A DNA stretch of 64,000 nucleotides from Cyanophora paradoxa. Taxonomy: Eukaryota; Glaucocystophyceae; Cyanophorales; Cyanophoraceae. This document shows positions 21,880 through 33,700 of this stretch, in pieces. The stretch lies in assembly GCA_004431415.1 (NCBI GenBank), contig QPMI01000138.1:159907-223906 (forward strand), given 5' to 3'. Each line of letters starts with the position of its first letter. The stretch's first letter is position 1. The translations under genes were made by a program, and so were the position numbers. The notes under the pieces were generated by a model, which saw only the letters and a list, made by a program, of their open reading frames with translations, searched no databases and was not told the origin of the DNA.

Positions 21880-24800
21880 CTAGTGCTTGTACTTCTTGCG
21901 GCGGCGCATGGTGTCGATGTGCTTGCGCTTGGAGGCCTCCTTGTCGCGCATGGAGCGGACCTTCTTGTGCTTGACGGAGCGGGACTGCCGGATCATCGCG
22001 TACGCCTTGGTCTTCTTCTTCTCCTCGTTCGACAGGCTCGCCCCCTCCGCCTTCTTCCGCCGCTTGCCACCAAACTTCTCCCGCCCCTCCCGCCCCGCCT
22101 GCCGCCCGCCGTGAGCGCCGGCGGCCCCGGGGCGCGGCGGGGCGGGGCGGGGGGTACGGGCGCACGTTGACGCTGGCCATGCGCTCCTCGAGCTCGCGGC
22201 GCTTGCGTTTCCTGTACCCCTCCAGGTCCCCGGCCTCGAGTACCTCCTCGTAGTCGACCCCGCGCGCCGCCGGCGCCTCCTCCGTGCTGCGGGGCGGTGG
22301 GAGGGTCGGCGGGGGTACACTGCACCCAAGGAGGGGGGTACGCCTCCTCCACGCACTCGGCGGAGGCGATGGCGTTGAGCTTCTTGCGGGAGTTGCCGGC
22401 GGCCTTCTCGAGCGCCGCCCGCGCCTTCAGCTGCCGCAGCCGCTCGAAGTCCTCTTGGTCCAGGATCTGGCCGGGGCGGGGGGGTCAGGCCGGGGGGCAG
22501 GGCATAGGAGGGTGGGGAGAAATCGGACCCGGACGGAGTCGAGACGGGGGCCGGAGGGCGTGGAGGAGGCGGAGGCGGGGGCGCCGGGGGCGGCCGCCCC
22601 CTTGGCCGCCGCCGCCGCCTCGCGCTTGGCCTTGAAGCGCGCCAGCCGCAGCGCTCGCTTCCGCTCCTGCCGCCTCTCCTTCTTGCTCCGCGCCGCCGCC
22701 CCGGCCGCCGGCCGCACGTCGTCGTCGTCGTCCTCCTCCTCCTCCTCTTCCTCCTCTTCCTCCTCCTCCTCCCCGCCGGACCCGCTGCCGCTGGCCTCCC
22801 CGCCGCTCTCGGCCCCCTCCTCCTCCTCCTCCTCCTCGTCCTCCTCCCCCCCCTGGCCCTCGCCTTCGCTGCTGCTGCTGCTCCCGTCGCTGCGCCCGCC
22901 CCGCGCGCGTCGGCACCCGGCCCTACCCTCCCCCTGGACACCGGTACCCCCGCACCTGACGCGGATGGCCTTCTTCCCCCCCACCTCCTCGTCGGAGACG
23001 TCTACCCAGCTGCCGCCCTCCTCCTCCCCCTCCTCCTCCTCCTCCTCCTTGTCCTCGCTGTCCAGGCTCGCGCTCTCCCACCTGCCGCCCGCCCGCGTCT
23101 GCCGGAGCCAGAGGCGCCCCCCTCGAGGCGCGCACCCGTCCTCCTCCCCGCCGCTGCCCTCCTCCTCGTCCTCCTCCTCCTCCTCGTCCTCGGTGGAGAG
23201 GCCCTGCTCCTTGCGGGCGGCGCGGCGGGCCTCCTTCTCCGCGCGGCGCTGCTCGCGGGCCTCCTCGCGCTGCCGGCGCGCCTCCTCCCGCTTCTTCAGG
23301 TCCTCCTCCAGCAGCTCCAGGCCCTCTACCGCCTCCGCCGCCCGCTGCTGCCCGAACTGCAGCGGCGCCTTGCTCATGTCCGCCGTCCGCCCCTGCCGGC
23401 CCGACACCCCCGCCCGCTCAGCCCCGCCCGAGGCTCCGCCCGACGGCGCGGCGGGGCGGGGCGCACGCGGTCGCGCTTGGCGAGGAGGTGCGGGTTGGCC
23501 TCACGGAAGGTCGCGATGAGCGAGCGCGCCGCCATCACCACGCCCTTGTCCCGCGCCGTCTTGTACTGCGACAGGTCCTGCCCGCCCCCGCGTGAGCCGC
23601 GGAGGGGGGTAGTGGGGGGTAAGGATGGCGGGGGGTACCTGGAGGAGGGTCTCGTTCATGACGAGGGGCATGCGGGCGCAGATCTCGCGGATCGTGTTCA
23701 GGCTGCCGGGGTACGTGGGCGAGGTGAGGGGTACGCAATCGAGACGCGGGGCGGGGTACGACCGCACCCGACGACGACCGCCTCGTCGGCGCAGCGGTCG
23801 GAGACAAAGTTGTCGACGATCGTCTGCGGGGTAAGGGCCGGCGTCAGGCGGGGTACAGAGCGGAGCAGGCGGCTGAGTACACTAGGAGGAAACTAGGAAA
23901 CTGTCGGTGTATGATAAGTCACACGCTGCCCCACCGAACAGGGGCGCGTGCGTGCCATACGGCCGTTCCCTCTGCCCTCGTTGGAAATAAGAGGGGGGCG
24001 CCGCGCGGGCGACCCGCCCCTCCACAATTCGAGGGCGCAGCTAAGACCCAAGCCCGCTTAAGAGCCTATGAACGGAATGTCGGTGTATGATAAGTCACAC
24101 GCTGCCCCACCGAGCAGGGGCGCGTGCGTGCCATACGGCCGTTCCCTCTGCCCTCGTTGGAAATAAGAGGGGGGCGCCGCGCGGGCGACCCGCCCCTCCA
24201 CAATTCGAGGGCGCAGCTAAGACCTAAGCCCGCTTAAGAGCCTATGAACGGAATGTCGGTGTATGATAAGTCACACGCTGCCCCACCGAGCAGGGGCGCG
24301 TGCGTGCCATACGGCCGTTCCCTCTGCCCTCGTTGGAAATAAGAGGGGGGCGCCGCGCGGGCGACCCGCCCCTCCACAATTCGAGGGCGCAGCTAAGACC
24401 TAAGCCCGCTTAAGAGCCTATGAACGGAATGTCGGTGTATGATAAGTCACACGCTGCCCCACCGAGCAGGGGCGCGTGCGTGCCATACGGCCGTTCCCTC
24501 TGCCCTCGTTGGAAAAAAGAGGGGGGCGCCGCGCGGGCGACCCGCCCCTCCACAATTCGAGGGCGCAGCTAAGACCTAAGCCCGCTTAAGAGCCTATGAA
24601 CGGAATGTCGGTGTATGATAAGTCACACGCTGCCCCACCGAGCAGGGGCGCGTGCGTGCCATACGGCCGTTCCCTCTGCCCTCGTTGGAAAAAAGAGGGG
24701 GGCGCCGCGGGGGCGACCCGCCCCTCCACAATTCGAGGGTGCGGAAAATGCTCTACCCCGGCTAGCTCACAGAGCCCCGGGCGGACCTTGACGAGAGGCT

Positions 24801-27274
24801 CGACGGCGTCGGGGGGTACGTGGTCGTGGCATGCCTGCGCGGCGCACGCCAGGATTGACGTCACCTCTGCGGCGCGCGCGCTCTTAGCCCCAGACGAGCA
24901 AGGGGGGCGGGGCGGGGGTAGAACGGGAGGGGTACGGCGGGCGGACCGTTTTGGTGGGGCTGGAGGTAGCGCTGGACGTAGGGGTACAGGTTGAGGACGA
25001 TGAGCTGGTGCGTGGCCACCATCCGCGACACCAGCTGCAGCATCATGAGCCGAACCTGCGGCCGGCGGGCCGGCCGGCGTCAGCCCCGTCCTCGATCGGC
25101 GCAGAGAGCCGGGCGGGCCCCCGAGGGGTCCCAACCAGGGGCCACCGCACCTCGAACCGCTCGTTGCAGCCGCGCAGCTTTCCGAAGAGCTTCTCAGTGA
25201 AGCCTGCGGCGGGGCGGGGGGCTCAGGAGCCGGCTGGCGGGGCGGGCGGGGCGGGCGGGCGGACCCTGTGGGTCGTGGATGAGGTGGAGGGCGTGGAAGG
25301 TCGGCGCCGCCTTGGCCCGCTGGCCCTTCTTCACCTGCACGCGCCCCCGGCCCCGGGCGTCACGCCGGCGTCGTCGGCGCGCCGGGTCGGGCGGGCGAGC
25401 TCGCCGCGCCTGCTTCAGGGCGCGCTGGATCTTCTTCTGCTTCTTCTTCTTGTTGCGGCTCGCCACGTGCGTCGCGTGGAAGATGTCTCGCGCCGTGGGC
25501 GCCAGCTTTGCCTGCCGCCCGCCCCTGTGAGCGGCCAGGGCGCCCGCCCGCCGAGCGGCCGGCCCCCCGCGCACCGCGTCGTCGCTGTCGCTGCCGCTGC
25601 CGCTCCCGTCCGAGTCGTCGTCGCCCTTCTTCCGCTTGTTCGTGAGGAAGAACTGCGTGCGCCGGGAGGCTCGCTCAGCCGGCGGTCCGGCGCCGGCCGG
25701 CGGGCGGGGCGGGGCGGGAGAAGAGAGGGCCAAGCGCGCCTGCAGGGCGGCCACGAGGATCTTGGTCACGTTGGAAAAGCACGCCGTGCTGATCACGTTC
25801 ACCGTCTTCGCGTCGTCCCTGCGCGCGCAGGCCGGTCGGTCGCATGGATGCGAGCCGGGGCCGCGGAGGCGATGGGCTGGCTGGCTTAGAGTGAATGTCG
25901 GTGTATGATAAGTCACACGCTGCCCCACCGAGCAGGGGCGCGTGCGTGCCATACGGCCGTTCCCTCTGCCCTCGTTGGAAATAAGAGGGGGGCGCCGCGC
26001 GGGCGACCCGCCCCTCCACAATTCGAGGGCGCAGCTAAGACCTAAGCCCGCTTAAGAGCCTATGAACGGAATGTCGGTGTATGATAAGTCACACGCTGCC
26101 CCACCGAGCAGGGGCGCGTGCGTGCCATACGGCCGTTCCCTCTGCCCTCGTTGGAAATAAGAGGGGGGCGCCGCGGGGGCGACCCGCCCCTCCACAATTC
26201 GAGGGCGCAGCTAAGACCTAAGCCCGCTTAAGAGCCTATGAACGGAATGTCGGTGTATGATAAGTCACACGCTGCCCCACCGAGCAGGGGCGCGTGCGTG
26301 CCATACGGCCGTTCCCTCTGCCCTCGTTGGAAATAAGAGGGGGGCGCCGCGGGGGCGACCCGCCCCTCCACAATTCGAGGGCGCAGCTAAGCCCCACCGC
26401 CCATGCCCCCACGCCCCGCCCGCGATCAAATCGCAGATCAAATCGCACCAGATCTTCTTGCGGTAGAGCTCAATCATGACGTCGAGGGACTTCTTGGCGG
26501 CCTGCTGGCACGGGTCCTGCAGCATCGTGTACATGAAGTTCTGCAGCGTCTTGTTCACTTTGTTCTCTGCGCGCGTGCGTGCGTCAGGCGCCGGCGGGCG
26601 GCGCGGCGCGGCGCGGCGCGGCGCGGAGCGGGGCCTAGGGGCGCGGGCGCCGCTGCGCGTGTGTGTGGCTGGCTCGCACCCTTGTGCTTCTGGTTCATCG
26701 TCTTTATGTCGTTGACGATGTGGAGGAAGAGCTGCTGCCGGAGGGCCTTGTCCTTGCAGCGGAAGAGCTTGAAGAAGAGGGAGAGGACGCTGCGGCGGCG
26801 GTCGCACGGCGCCGGCGGCGGCGGCGGCGCGGGCGGCGCGCGGGGCGCCCGCGCACTTGGCGACGGGGATGAGGTTGCGGTTGCGCATGAGGATGAGTGC
26901 CTGGACGAGGGTGCGCCGCAGGTCCGGGTGCAGCACGGCGTAGTGCTCCTCAAGCAGCGCCATGATCTCGTTCGGGAAGCCCGCGAGCTCCTTCGGGTAG
27001 CATAGCGTGACCTGCGGCGCCCGGGCGGCGCGATCGGCGCGTACGTGAGCGCCCCGGCGCGAGCGGGAGCGCCGGCCGAGCGGGCGAGGGGGGCGAGCCG
27101 AACCTGAGACAGGAACGATACCAGCTCGCCGAAGCCTTTCGTCTCCTTGCTCGGCGCGAGCTTGAAGATCTGGAGCTGCGAGTCGAAGTGGCGGAGCTGG
27201 AGCTCGAACTCTTCCTTGTACGCCGGGGGGTCCCTCTTACACAGGTTCTGAAGCTGAAGCAGGTCCAGCGCCAT
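21880..27274 (-). CDS. SDA1: SDA1-family ribosome biogenesis protein
   Basis: Nucleolar factor for 60S pre-ribosome maturation and export. From the ATG at 27274: [20 protein letters not shown], then [17 protein letters not shown]. The next exons hold [68 protein letters not shown] joined to [58 protein letters not shown] and [20 protein letters not shown]. These match the N-terminal NUC130/SDA1 domain in order. Then come VNLNTIREI-like helices, a very acidic Glu/Asp/Ser-rich stretch (about 22700-23200) and the basic SDA1 tail ([20 protein letters not shown], ending [11 protein letters not shown] at 21880). Most introns are under 100 nt. Two are large, at 23824-24786 and 25819-26448, and each is filled by copies of the same 176-bp repeat. 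Confidence 0.9.
23903..24740. repeat. 176-bp tandem array 1 (SDA1 intron)
   Basis: Five copies start with GTCGGTGTATGATAAG at 23903, 24079, 24255, 24431 and 24607, an exact 176-bp period; the last is partial (about 135 bp). Copies differ by a few substitutions (for example GAACAGG/GAGCAGG, AAATAAG/AAAAAAG). The array lies wholly within the SDA1 intron 23824-24786, between the LVK and [10 protein letters not shown] exons. It has no CRISPR architecture and no conserved reading frame. Confidence 0.93.
25897..26391. repeat. 176-bp tandem array 2 (another SDA1 intron)
   Basis: Three copies of the same unit start at 25897, 26073 and 26249, again with a 176-bp period; the last is cut at about 143 bp. 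They fill most of the SDA1 intron 25819-26448 between the YRKKIW and DDAKTVN exons. The units are nearly identical to those of array 1 (a difference such as GCGCGGGCG versus GCGGGGGCG), so exchange or recent copying between the introns is likely. Confidence 0.93.
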
Positions 27275-27754
27275 GGCTGCTGCTGCCGCTCACGCGGGCC
27301 TTCGCCTCGCGGTCCGACAGTGGCCGCGATCAGACGGGATCGCGCTAATTGAACCGCTCCGCCGAATCGTTGAACAGGGCACGATCAGATTAGCAGCGCG
27401 AACGGGCTGGCAGGTCAGTGGCGGCGAGGGACGACGATGAGATTGTACCCCTCTCGAGCAGCGGATAAGCCTTTCTGCGCTCCGCTGGCTTGTGTACGTA
27501 GCTAATCAACATCCGTCACATTCCCTAGCGCTGCGCCGAGCGTCATCGACTCGTCACCGGTCGTAGCGAATAGCTAAGGGCCCGAGACGCGAGCACCGAA
27601 GCCGTCGTTGACGCAAGATGCCGTAGAACGCCATCTGAAGCGAAACGACCGGAGCAGGCTCTTGATCAGAGCGTCAATGGCGATGCCTTAGCGCTTCACG
27701 TGTTCGCGAGTAGGCGCCCGCCGCCAGCTTCTGGAAGTGAAGCCGTCTTCTTTC
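27275..27754. promoter_or_regulatory. Divergent promoter region between SDA1 and soluble cyclase
   Basis: 480 bp separate the two start codons (27274 minus, 27755 plus). No named element is seen. The centre (about 27480-27560) is AT-richer than the flanking coding DNA. Confidence 0.35.
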
Positions 27755-30700
27755 ATGGCTTCTATCGCTGCGGCGAACACCGCCTCTGAAGAGGAGGTGT
27801 CTTTGGTCCGCCGGCTGGTTCCAAGGTCGGCCCGCCCGCCCCGTGGCGCAGCGGCTGCCTTCTCAGTGATCCGGCCTGCAGAACGATAGTGGATCATGTT
27901 CTGCGCTCCCGACGCCGGCCTGCGGCCCGCGCCGAGCCTGGCGCCCCGGCGGTGCCGCCGCCAGGCGGTGATGGTGCGGTGCCGGGGGAGGACGCGCCGG
28001 TCGTCGGCGTTCTCCTTCTCCTCGACATCTCCGGTGCGCGCCGGCGCCGGCCCGCACCGCACCGCACCGCCTCGTCCCACCCGCGCGCCTGGCGCTGATC
28101 CCCCCGCCCCGCACGCAGGCTTCTCTGGTCCGCGTTGCCCGCCGCCGCCGCGCGCGCCCCCGAGCTCCGCCCTGCCGATCTGATCCGCGCGCGGCGCAGT
28201 GCTGTGCGAGAAGGCGTCGACAAACGAGGGGCTGATGGAGGAGCTCTGCACGGTCCGCCGCCCCTGCCCTCTCGCCCCTCGCCCCCGCCCCGCCCCGCCC
28301 CGCCCCGCCCCGCCCCGCCCGCTCCGCCCCGAGCGCCGCCCCCCACGCCGCACCGCCTCAGGTCATCAACGGGGCCTTCTCGAAGGAGATCGAGGTGCAT
28401 TCCTTGCGGCGCGCGGGCGGGCGGGATCGAATTCCCCACCGGGACTCACGGGGCCGCCGGGCCGGCCGGGACAGATCGTGAACCAGTACGGAGGCGACGT
28501 TCTCTGCTTTCTCGGGGACGGTCCGGCCCCGCCCCGCCGCGCCCCGTCTCGTCTGACCCCTCGCAGGCCTGCTGGTGTTCTGGCCGCTCCAGGGGGGCCC
28601 CGGGGACGGCGAACACGCCTCGGAGCACGATCTGGACAAGCGGCGGGGCAGCGTTGCCTCGGAGGGGGCCGGCGGGGCGGTCTCCCCCGCGCCGCCGGAT
28701 GGACCGGCGGGGCCGGGCCCCCCCGTCCCGCACGAGCCGCTGAAGAAGAAGCGCTCGCTGGGGTCGGCGCTGATGTCCCTCCCGCGCTCCGTCTCGCGCG
28801 CGCTGCGCTCCGCCTCCATCGTCAGCCGCTCGAGCGCCGGCACGCCCCGCTCGCCGGCCTCGCTCGCCGACGAGCAGCAGCTGCTGCCGCTGGCGCCGCA
28901 CCAGCTCCCCGTGGCGCCGGGCGCGCCGCACTCGCTGCGGGCGCGCATGGCGGCGCTGGCGGCGCGGGCGGCCCAGTGCGGCCTGCACGTACAGGAGGTC
29001 TTCTCCCAGGCCTGCGTCGGCATGGGCGCGCGCGCCCCTCCCCTCCTTCCGACCGAGCTGCGATGAGCCTCGGCCGCAGGGCGGGACATGAAGCTGCGGG
29101 TGGCGGTGGCGGCGGGCGAGTTCAGCGAGTACTTCGTGGGCACGGGCGGCGCGACGAGCGCGCCGGGCGGGGCGGTCGAGCGGCCGCTGCTGGACGCCAA
29201 CGGGCGGCTCGTGCCGGGCCGCATGGTCCACTTCCTCGCCGGGCCCGCCATCGCCGAGGCCGGCGACGCCCTCGGGGTCATCAAGCCGTGCGCGCGGCCT
29301 CGCCCGCCGGGCCGCCCGCCCCGCCCGCCCCGCAGCCTCGCAGCCTCGCAGCCTCGTGACCGGGTCGGGTCGGGGCGGGGCGGGGCGGGGCGGCAGGGGC
29401 GAGGTGGCCGTCTGCGGCTCGGCGCTGCGCTGGCTGCCCCCGGGGGCCGTCCTCCCCGCGGCGCCCGCCGCAAGAGCGGCGCATTGTGCGCCCCGCCCCG
29501 CCCCGTGCCCCGCCCGCTCCCTCGCGAGCCGCGGACCCCGCGTGACGACGTCTTCGGCGCAGCGACTCGGAGGAGCCGAGCGCCCCGGCGTCGGCGAGGG
29601 GCCTGCCCCGCCAGGGCTCCTTCGAGGCGCGCGCGCGCACCCCCTCCGCACCGCCGGCCCCTCGCACCGCCGCCGCCGTCTGACCGTCGCCGCAGGCGGG
29701 CCCGGAGAACCTGCAGGCGCGCGCTGCCGTCGCGACGTCTCCCGCCGCCCCCCGCGTGACCGCGGCGCAGGTGGCGCACCCGAGCGTGAAGGAGGCGCTG
29801 GGCGACTTCGCCGCCCGCTGCTCCGGCTCCGCCCTCTCCTCCCGACGCGCGCCCCGCCCCGCCCCCCGCCGCCCCCGCCGCTCCCGAGCGCCCGCCCCGC
29901 TCACCCACGCACAGGCGGGAGCGTCGTGGCGGCGGCGGCGCCGCCGGAGGAGCTGACGCCGGCCGAGGAGGAGGCCGTCGCCCTCTACGTGCCGTACACG
30001 GTCCGCCCAGCCTCTCTCCTTTCGAGCTTCCCGCGCGCCCGCTGCGCGCCCCCGAGCGTCCTGGCCGCAGGTGCGGGCGCGGCTGGAGGAGATGCGGGAC
30101 TGGGCGGCCGGCTCGGGCGCGGGCGCCTCTGCCTTCGACCCGACCCGCCTTCTCTCTGAGTTCCGCGTCACCTCCGTCCTCTTCGCCTCGCTGGAGGGCA
30201 TGCGCGCCCTCGCCGGCGACGTCCAGCGCGCCGCCCGCACCCTCCAGGCCCCCACCCGCGCACCCCACCGGCCCGGGCCCCCTCGCTCCCCTCTCTGACG
30301 GCGGCGGCGCAGGCGGCGCTGTACGCGCACGAGGGGAGCCTCCACCAGCTCGTCAGGGACGACAAGGCACGCCCGCCCCCGAAGAAGCATTTAGAGCCCG
30401 AGCTCAGCCGAGCCTTAGCCTAGGAAGCCGCCAGCCCCGCCCCGCCCCTAGAGGCGAGGGTGCGCAAGCTGAGGAGGGGCGGCGGGGGGCGGGGGCGCAG
30501 GGCCTGGTCTTCATCGGGGTCTTCGGGCTGTGGCCCGTCGCCCACGAGGACGACGCCCCCCGCGCCGTCGCCTGCGGTGCTTTACTTCGAGCCGCCCCCC
30601 GCCGCTCCTTCTTCTCAGCGGGCGCTGCGCTGGCCCGGCAGCGCTGGCGCTGCGGCGGGCGATGGCGGGGCAGGGCGTGGCGGCGCACGTCGGCATCACC

Positions 30701-33700
30701 ACGGGCCTCGTCTTCTCCACCTTCGTCGGCTGCCCCGAGCGGCGCGCCCGCTCGGCTCTACTTTTCCTGCCCCGGCCAGAGCCTTGCTGACGCCGGCCGC
30801 CCGCCTGCGCGCAGGTGCTCCTTCTCGGTCTTCGGGACCGTCGTGAACAGGGCCGGTGCGAGGCGTCCGCGCTCCGCTCACCCGCCACCCCTCTGAGCGC
30901 CGCGGCGGGCGCAGCGCGGCTGATGGCGAAGTCGTGCGGGGAGGTCTTCGTGGACCAGCGGACGCACGAGGCGGCGCGAGCTCGCTTCCGCTTCGAGCAC
31001 GCCGGCGACTTCGCGCTCAAGGGCGTCGACGGCAAGGTCCCGCTTTGCTGTTCGCTCGCTCGCTTGGCTTTCGGGCCTCGGATTTAGCGGCGGGCGGCCG
31101 GCGCGCGCGCAGGTGCCGGTCTTCAAGGTGGTGGCCCCCAGCGACCCCGCCGAGGCGGCGGCGCTCCAGCTGGCCCCGCGCGAGCCGAGCCGCAAGGCGC
31201 GCCCGCGTCCGCCGCGGAACGCGGCCGGCCGGTGCCCTCTTACGTGGGCGCAGGGGGCGCCGGAGGAGGAGGAGGTGATCATAGGGCGGGCGGGGGAGAC
31301 GGCGCGGGTCGAGGCGCTGGCGGAGTCGCTGGCGGCGGGCCCCGCGGGGGGCATCCCGACGCTGGGCGGGGAGCGCCCCCCCGCCGTCCTCTTCCTCGAG
31401 GGCCCCGCGGGGAGCGGCAAGGGCACGCTCTGCGCCCGCGCCCTGCGGCTCGCGGGGGAGGCCGGCGCGGCGGCGGCGGTGGCGGCGGGGCTGGAGAGCC
31501 GCGCCCGGCAGGCCTTCTTCCTCTGGCGCGCCGTCGTCCGCGCGCTCTTCCCCGGCGGCCTCGCGGAGATGGCGCGGCTCCTGGGAGGCGACGAGGCGGA
31601 CGTGGCCCTGCTCCCCGCCCTCGCGCAGGCCCTCCAGCTCGAGAGGGACCGCCTCGCCCCCGCCGACTCGTACGCGCCGAAGAGCCTCCTCATGGGCGAC
31701 GCCTTCGCCGTCGAGTCCACCCCGATCCAGGCCCGCCCGCCCGCCCGCCCGCCCGCCTGTCTTGCTTGGCCTGACGCCTCCGGCACGCAGCCCTTTGCAC
31801 CGAACGGCGACGCTGCAGCGCCGAGGGCCTCGGAGAGGGCGCCCGAGGCGGAGCGACCGAAGGCGGTCCAGTGGGTGCAGGGCCCGCTGGGCGATGGCCC
31901 CGCCCCCGCCTCGCTCGAGCCGGCGGCGTCCAACGGGAACGGGAACGGGAACGGGGAGACGCCCGGGCGGCCGGCGGCGGAGGGCGCGGCGGCCGGCGGC
32001 GGCGGCGGCGGCAAGGGGGCGGCCGCGGCCCGGTGGAAAGCGCTGCGGGGCCGCCTCCTCACGCAGGGCGCCGATGCGGCGGCGGCCGCCCCCGCCGTCG
32101 CCGCTGACGCTGACAAGGCCGTCAAGGTGGGACCCCAACCGGCCCCGCCTCTTTTCTTCCTGTTCCTTGTACCCCTGATTCCGTCGGGGCGGGCGACCAG
32201 GCCGTGGACGCGCGGGCGCCCGAGCCGACGAATGGGGCGCCGCCGGAGCACGCGGCCGCGGCCCCCGGGGGCGGATTCCCCCTCTTCAAGCGGGGGGGTA
32301 CGTGGAACTCGGTCCTCAAGCAGCTCAAGGTGGCCCCGAACCGCAACCGCCTCCGCGGTGCGACCTTGTACCCCGCACTCCCCGCTCGCCGTTTTTTGAC
32401 TCGTACCCCACCACCTCAGAGGAGGGCACGGCGAACGCGCTGCGGGCGCTGATCGCGAAGCTGGTGGTCAGGCGGGCGGAGACAGGCGGGCCCGTCCTCA
32501 TCGTCCTGAAGGGTGCACGGCCCCCGTACCCTTCCCCCCCCCCCCCCCCCCCGCTTCCTTCCCCTCCCCCTGACTTCTCCCGCCCAGACATGCACTATGC
32601 GGACTCGCAGAGCTGGGGTACGCTGGCGGCGCTGGCGGAGCGGCTGGCGGGCGCGGGGCCCCGCCGCGCGGCCGTCCTGGCGACGAGCCGCCCGCTGGCG
32701 CCGGGGACCGTCGCCGCGAAGCTCGCGGCGGCGCTGCAGCGCGACGCGGCCCGCTGCGAGACCCTCCCCCTGGGGCCCATGTCCGAGGCGCGCCATGTAA
32801 CCCCCTCCCCGAACTCCATCCCCCTAACTCTTCCGCCCAGGAGGAGGTGGAGCTGCTGGTGTGCGCGGCGGTGAGGGGCGAGCGGCTGCCGCGCGTCCTG
32901 CGGGACTTCATCGTCGCCCAGAGCGGTCCGCGCCGATCCTAAGAATAGCAGAGCGAGGCGAGGCGAGGCGAGGCGGCTGACTGGAGCCGCCGGGGGCGGG
33001 GGCGGCCGGGGTCGCAGAGTCGCTGCCCTCCGTCGCGGTGGACCTCGCGCGCTCCCTCCTCGACGACGGCACCATCGAGGCCCGGACGCCCCCTCTCCGC
33101 CCCGCCTGCTGCCCTTCTGAGGCGCCGGGGCGGCAGGTGGACGGCGAGGGAGAGGTGCACGTCCGCAAGGCCCTTCGCAAGGTGCGCCCCCAGCGCCCGC
33201 CCGGCCCGGCCCGCCCGCCCCGCTTCTGGGCCCGAGCGAGCGAGGCGGGGCCGCAGGTGAAGCCGTCGGACGCGGCGCGGGCGTCCCTCGTCGCCAAGCT
33301 CGACCGCCTCACCCCGGGCCAGGCCCGCCCCCCTCCCCGCCCCCCTTCCGACGACGACGACGGCGAGGGCGAGGGCGCTGAGGGCGGCCCCCGCGCAGGC
33401 GATGACGCTGAAGCTCGCGTCGGTGGCCGGCGTCCGCTTCTCCGCCCGCGAGCTCCTCGCCATGCACCCGCAGGCCCGCCCCGCCCCGCCCCGCCCCGGG
33501 CCTCGCTCCGAGCCGCGGGGCGGCGCAGGAGGCGCAGGTGGAGCGGGACGTGGCCGCCCTCGTCCGCCAGGGCCACCTCGTGCGGGCCCTCCGCCCTGGA
33601 CCTAGGCCTCCGCCCTGGCCCGCCCCTCGCTCACCCACCCTCGCCCAGGGCCACGTCCTCGCGCACCACCACGGCGGGGCGGAGGGCGGCGGCCGGGGCT

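Noticed and set aside
21880-22941. Independent Arg/Gly-rich gene
   Set aside because: Only its end ([17 protein letters not shown] onward) is real, as the last exon of SDA1; the rest is out of frame with the acidic exon.
24586-26021. Proteins encoded by the 176-bp repeat (frames with YHTPTF or LSYTDI)
   Set aside because: The frames run into flanking introns, have no start of their own, and show no substitution pattern of coding sequence.
23903-26391. CRISPR array
   Set aside because: Regular repeats are present but units are 176 bp with no short spacers, copies are tandem, and both arrays lie inside introns of a eukaryotic gene.
28358-30268. Long minus-strand open frame (about 636 codons)
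   Set aside because: It is antisense to the soluble cyclase exons; it is very Gly/Arg/Ala-rich with no domain, an effect of high GC and few stop codons.
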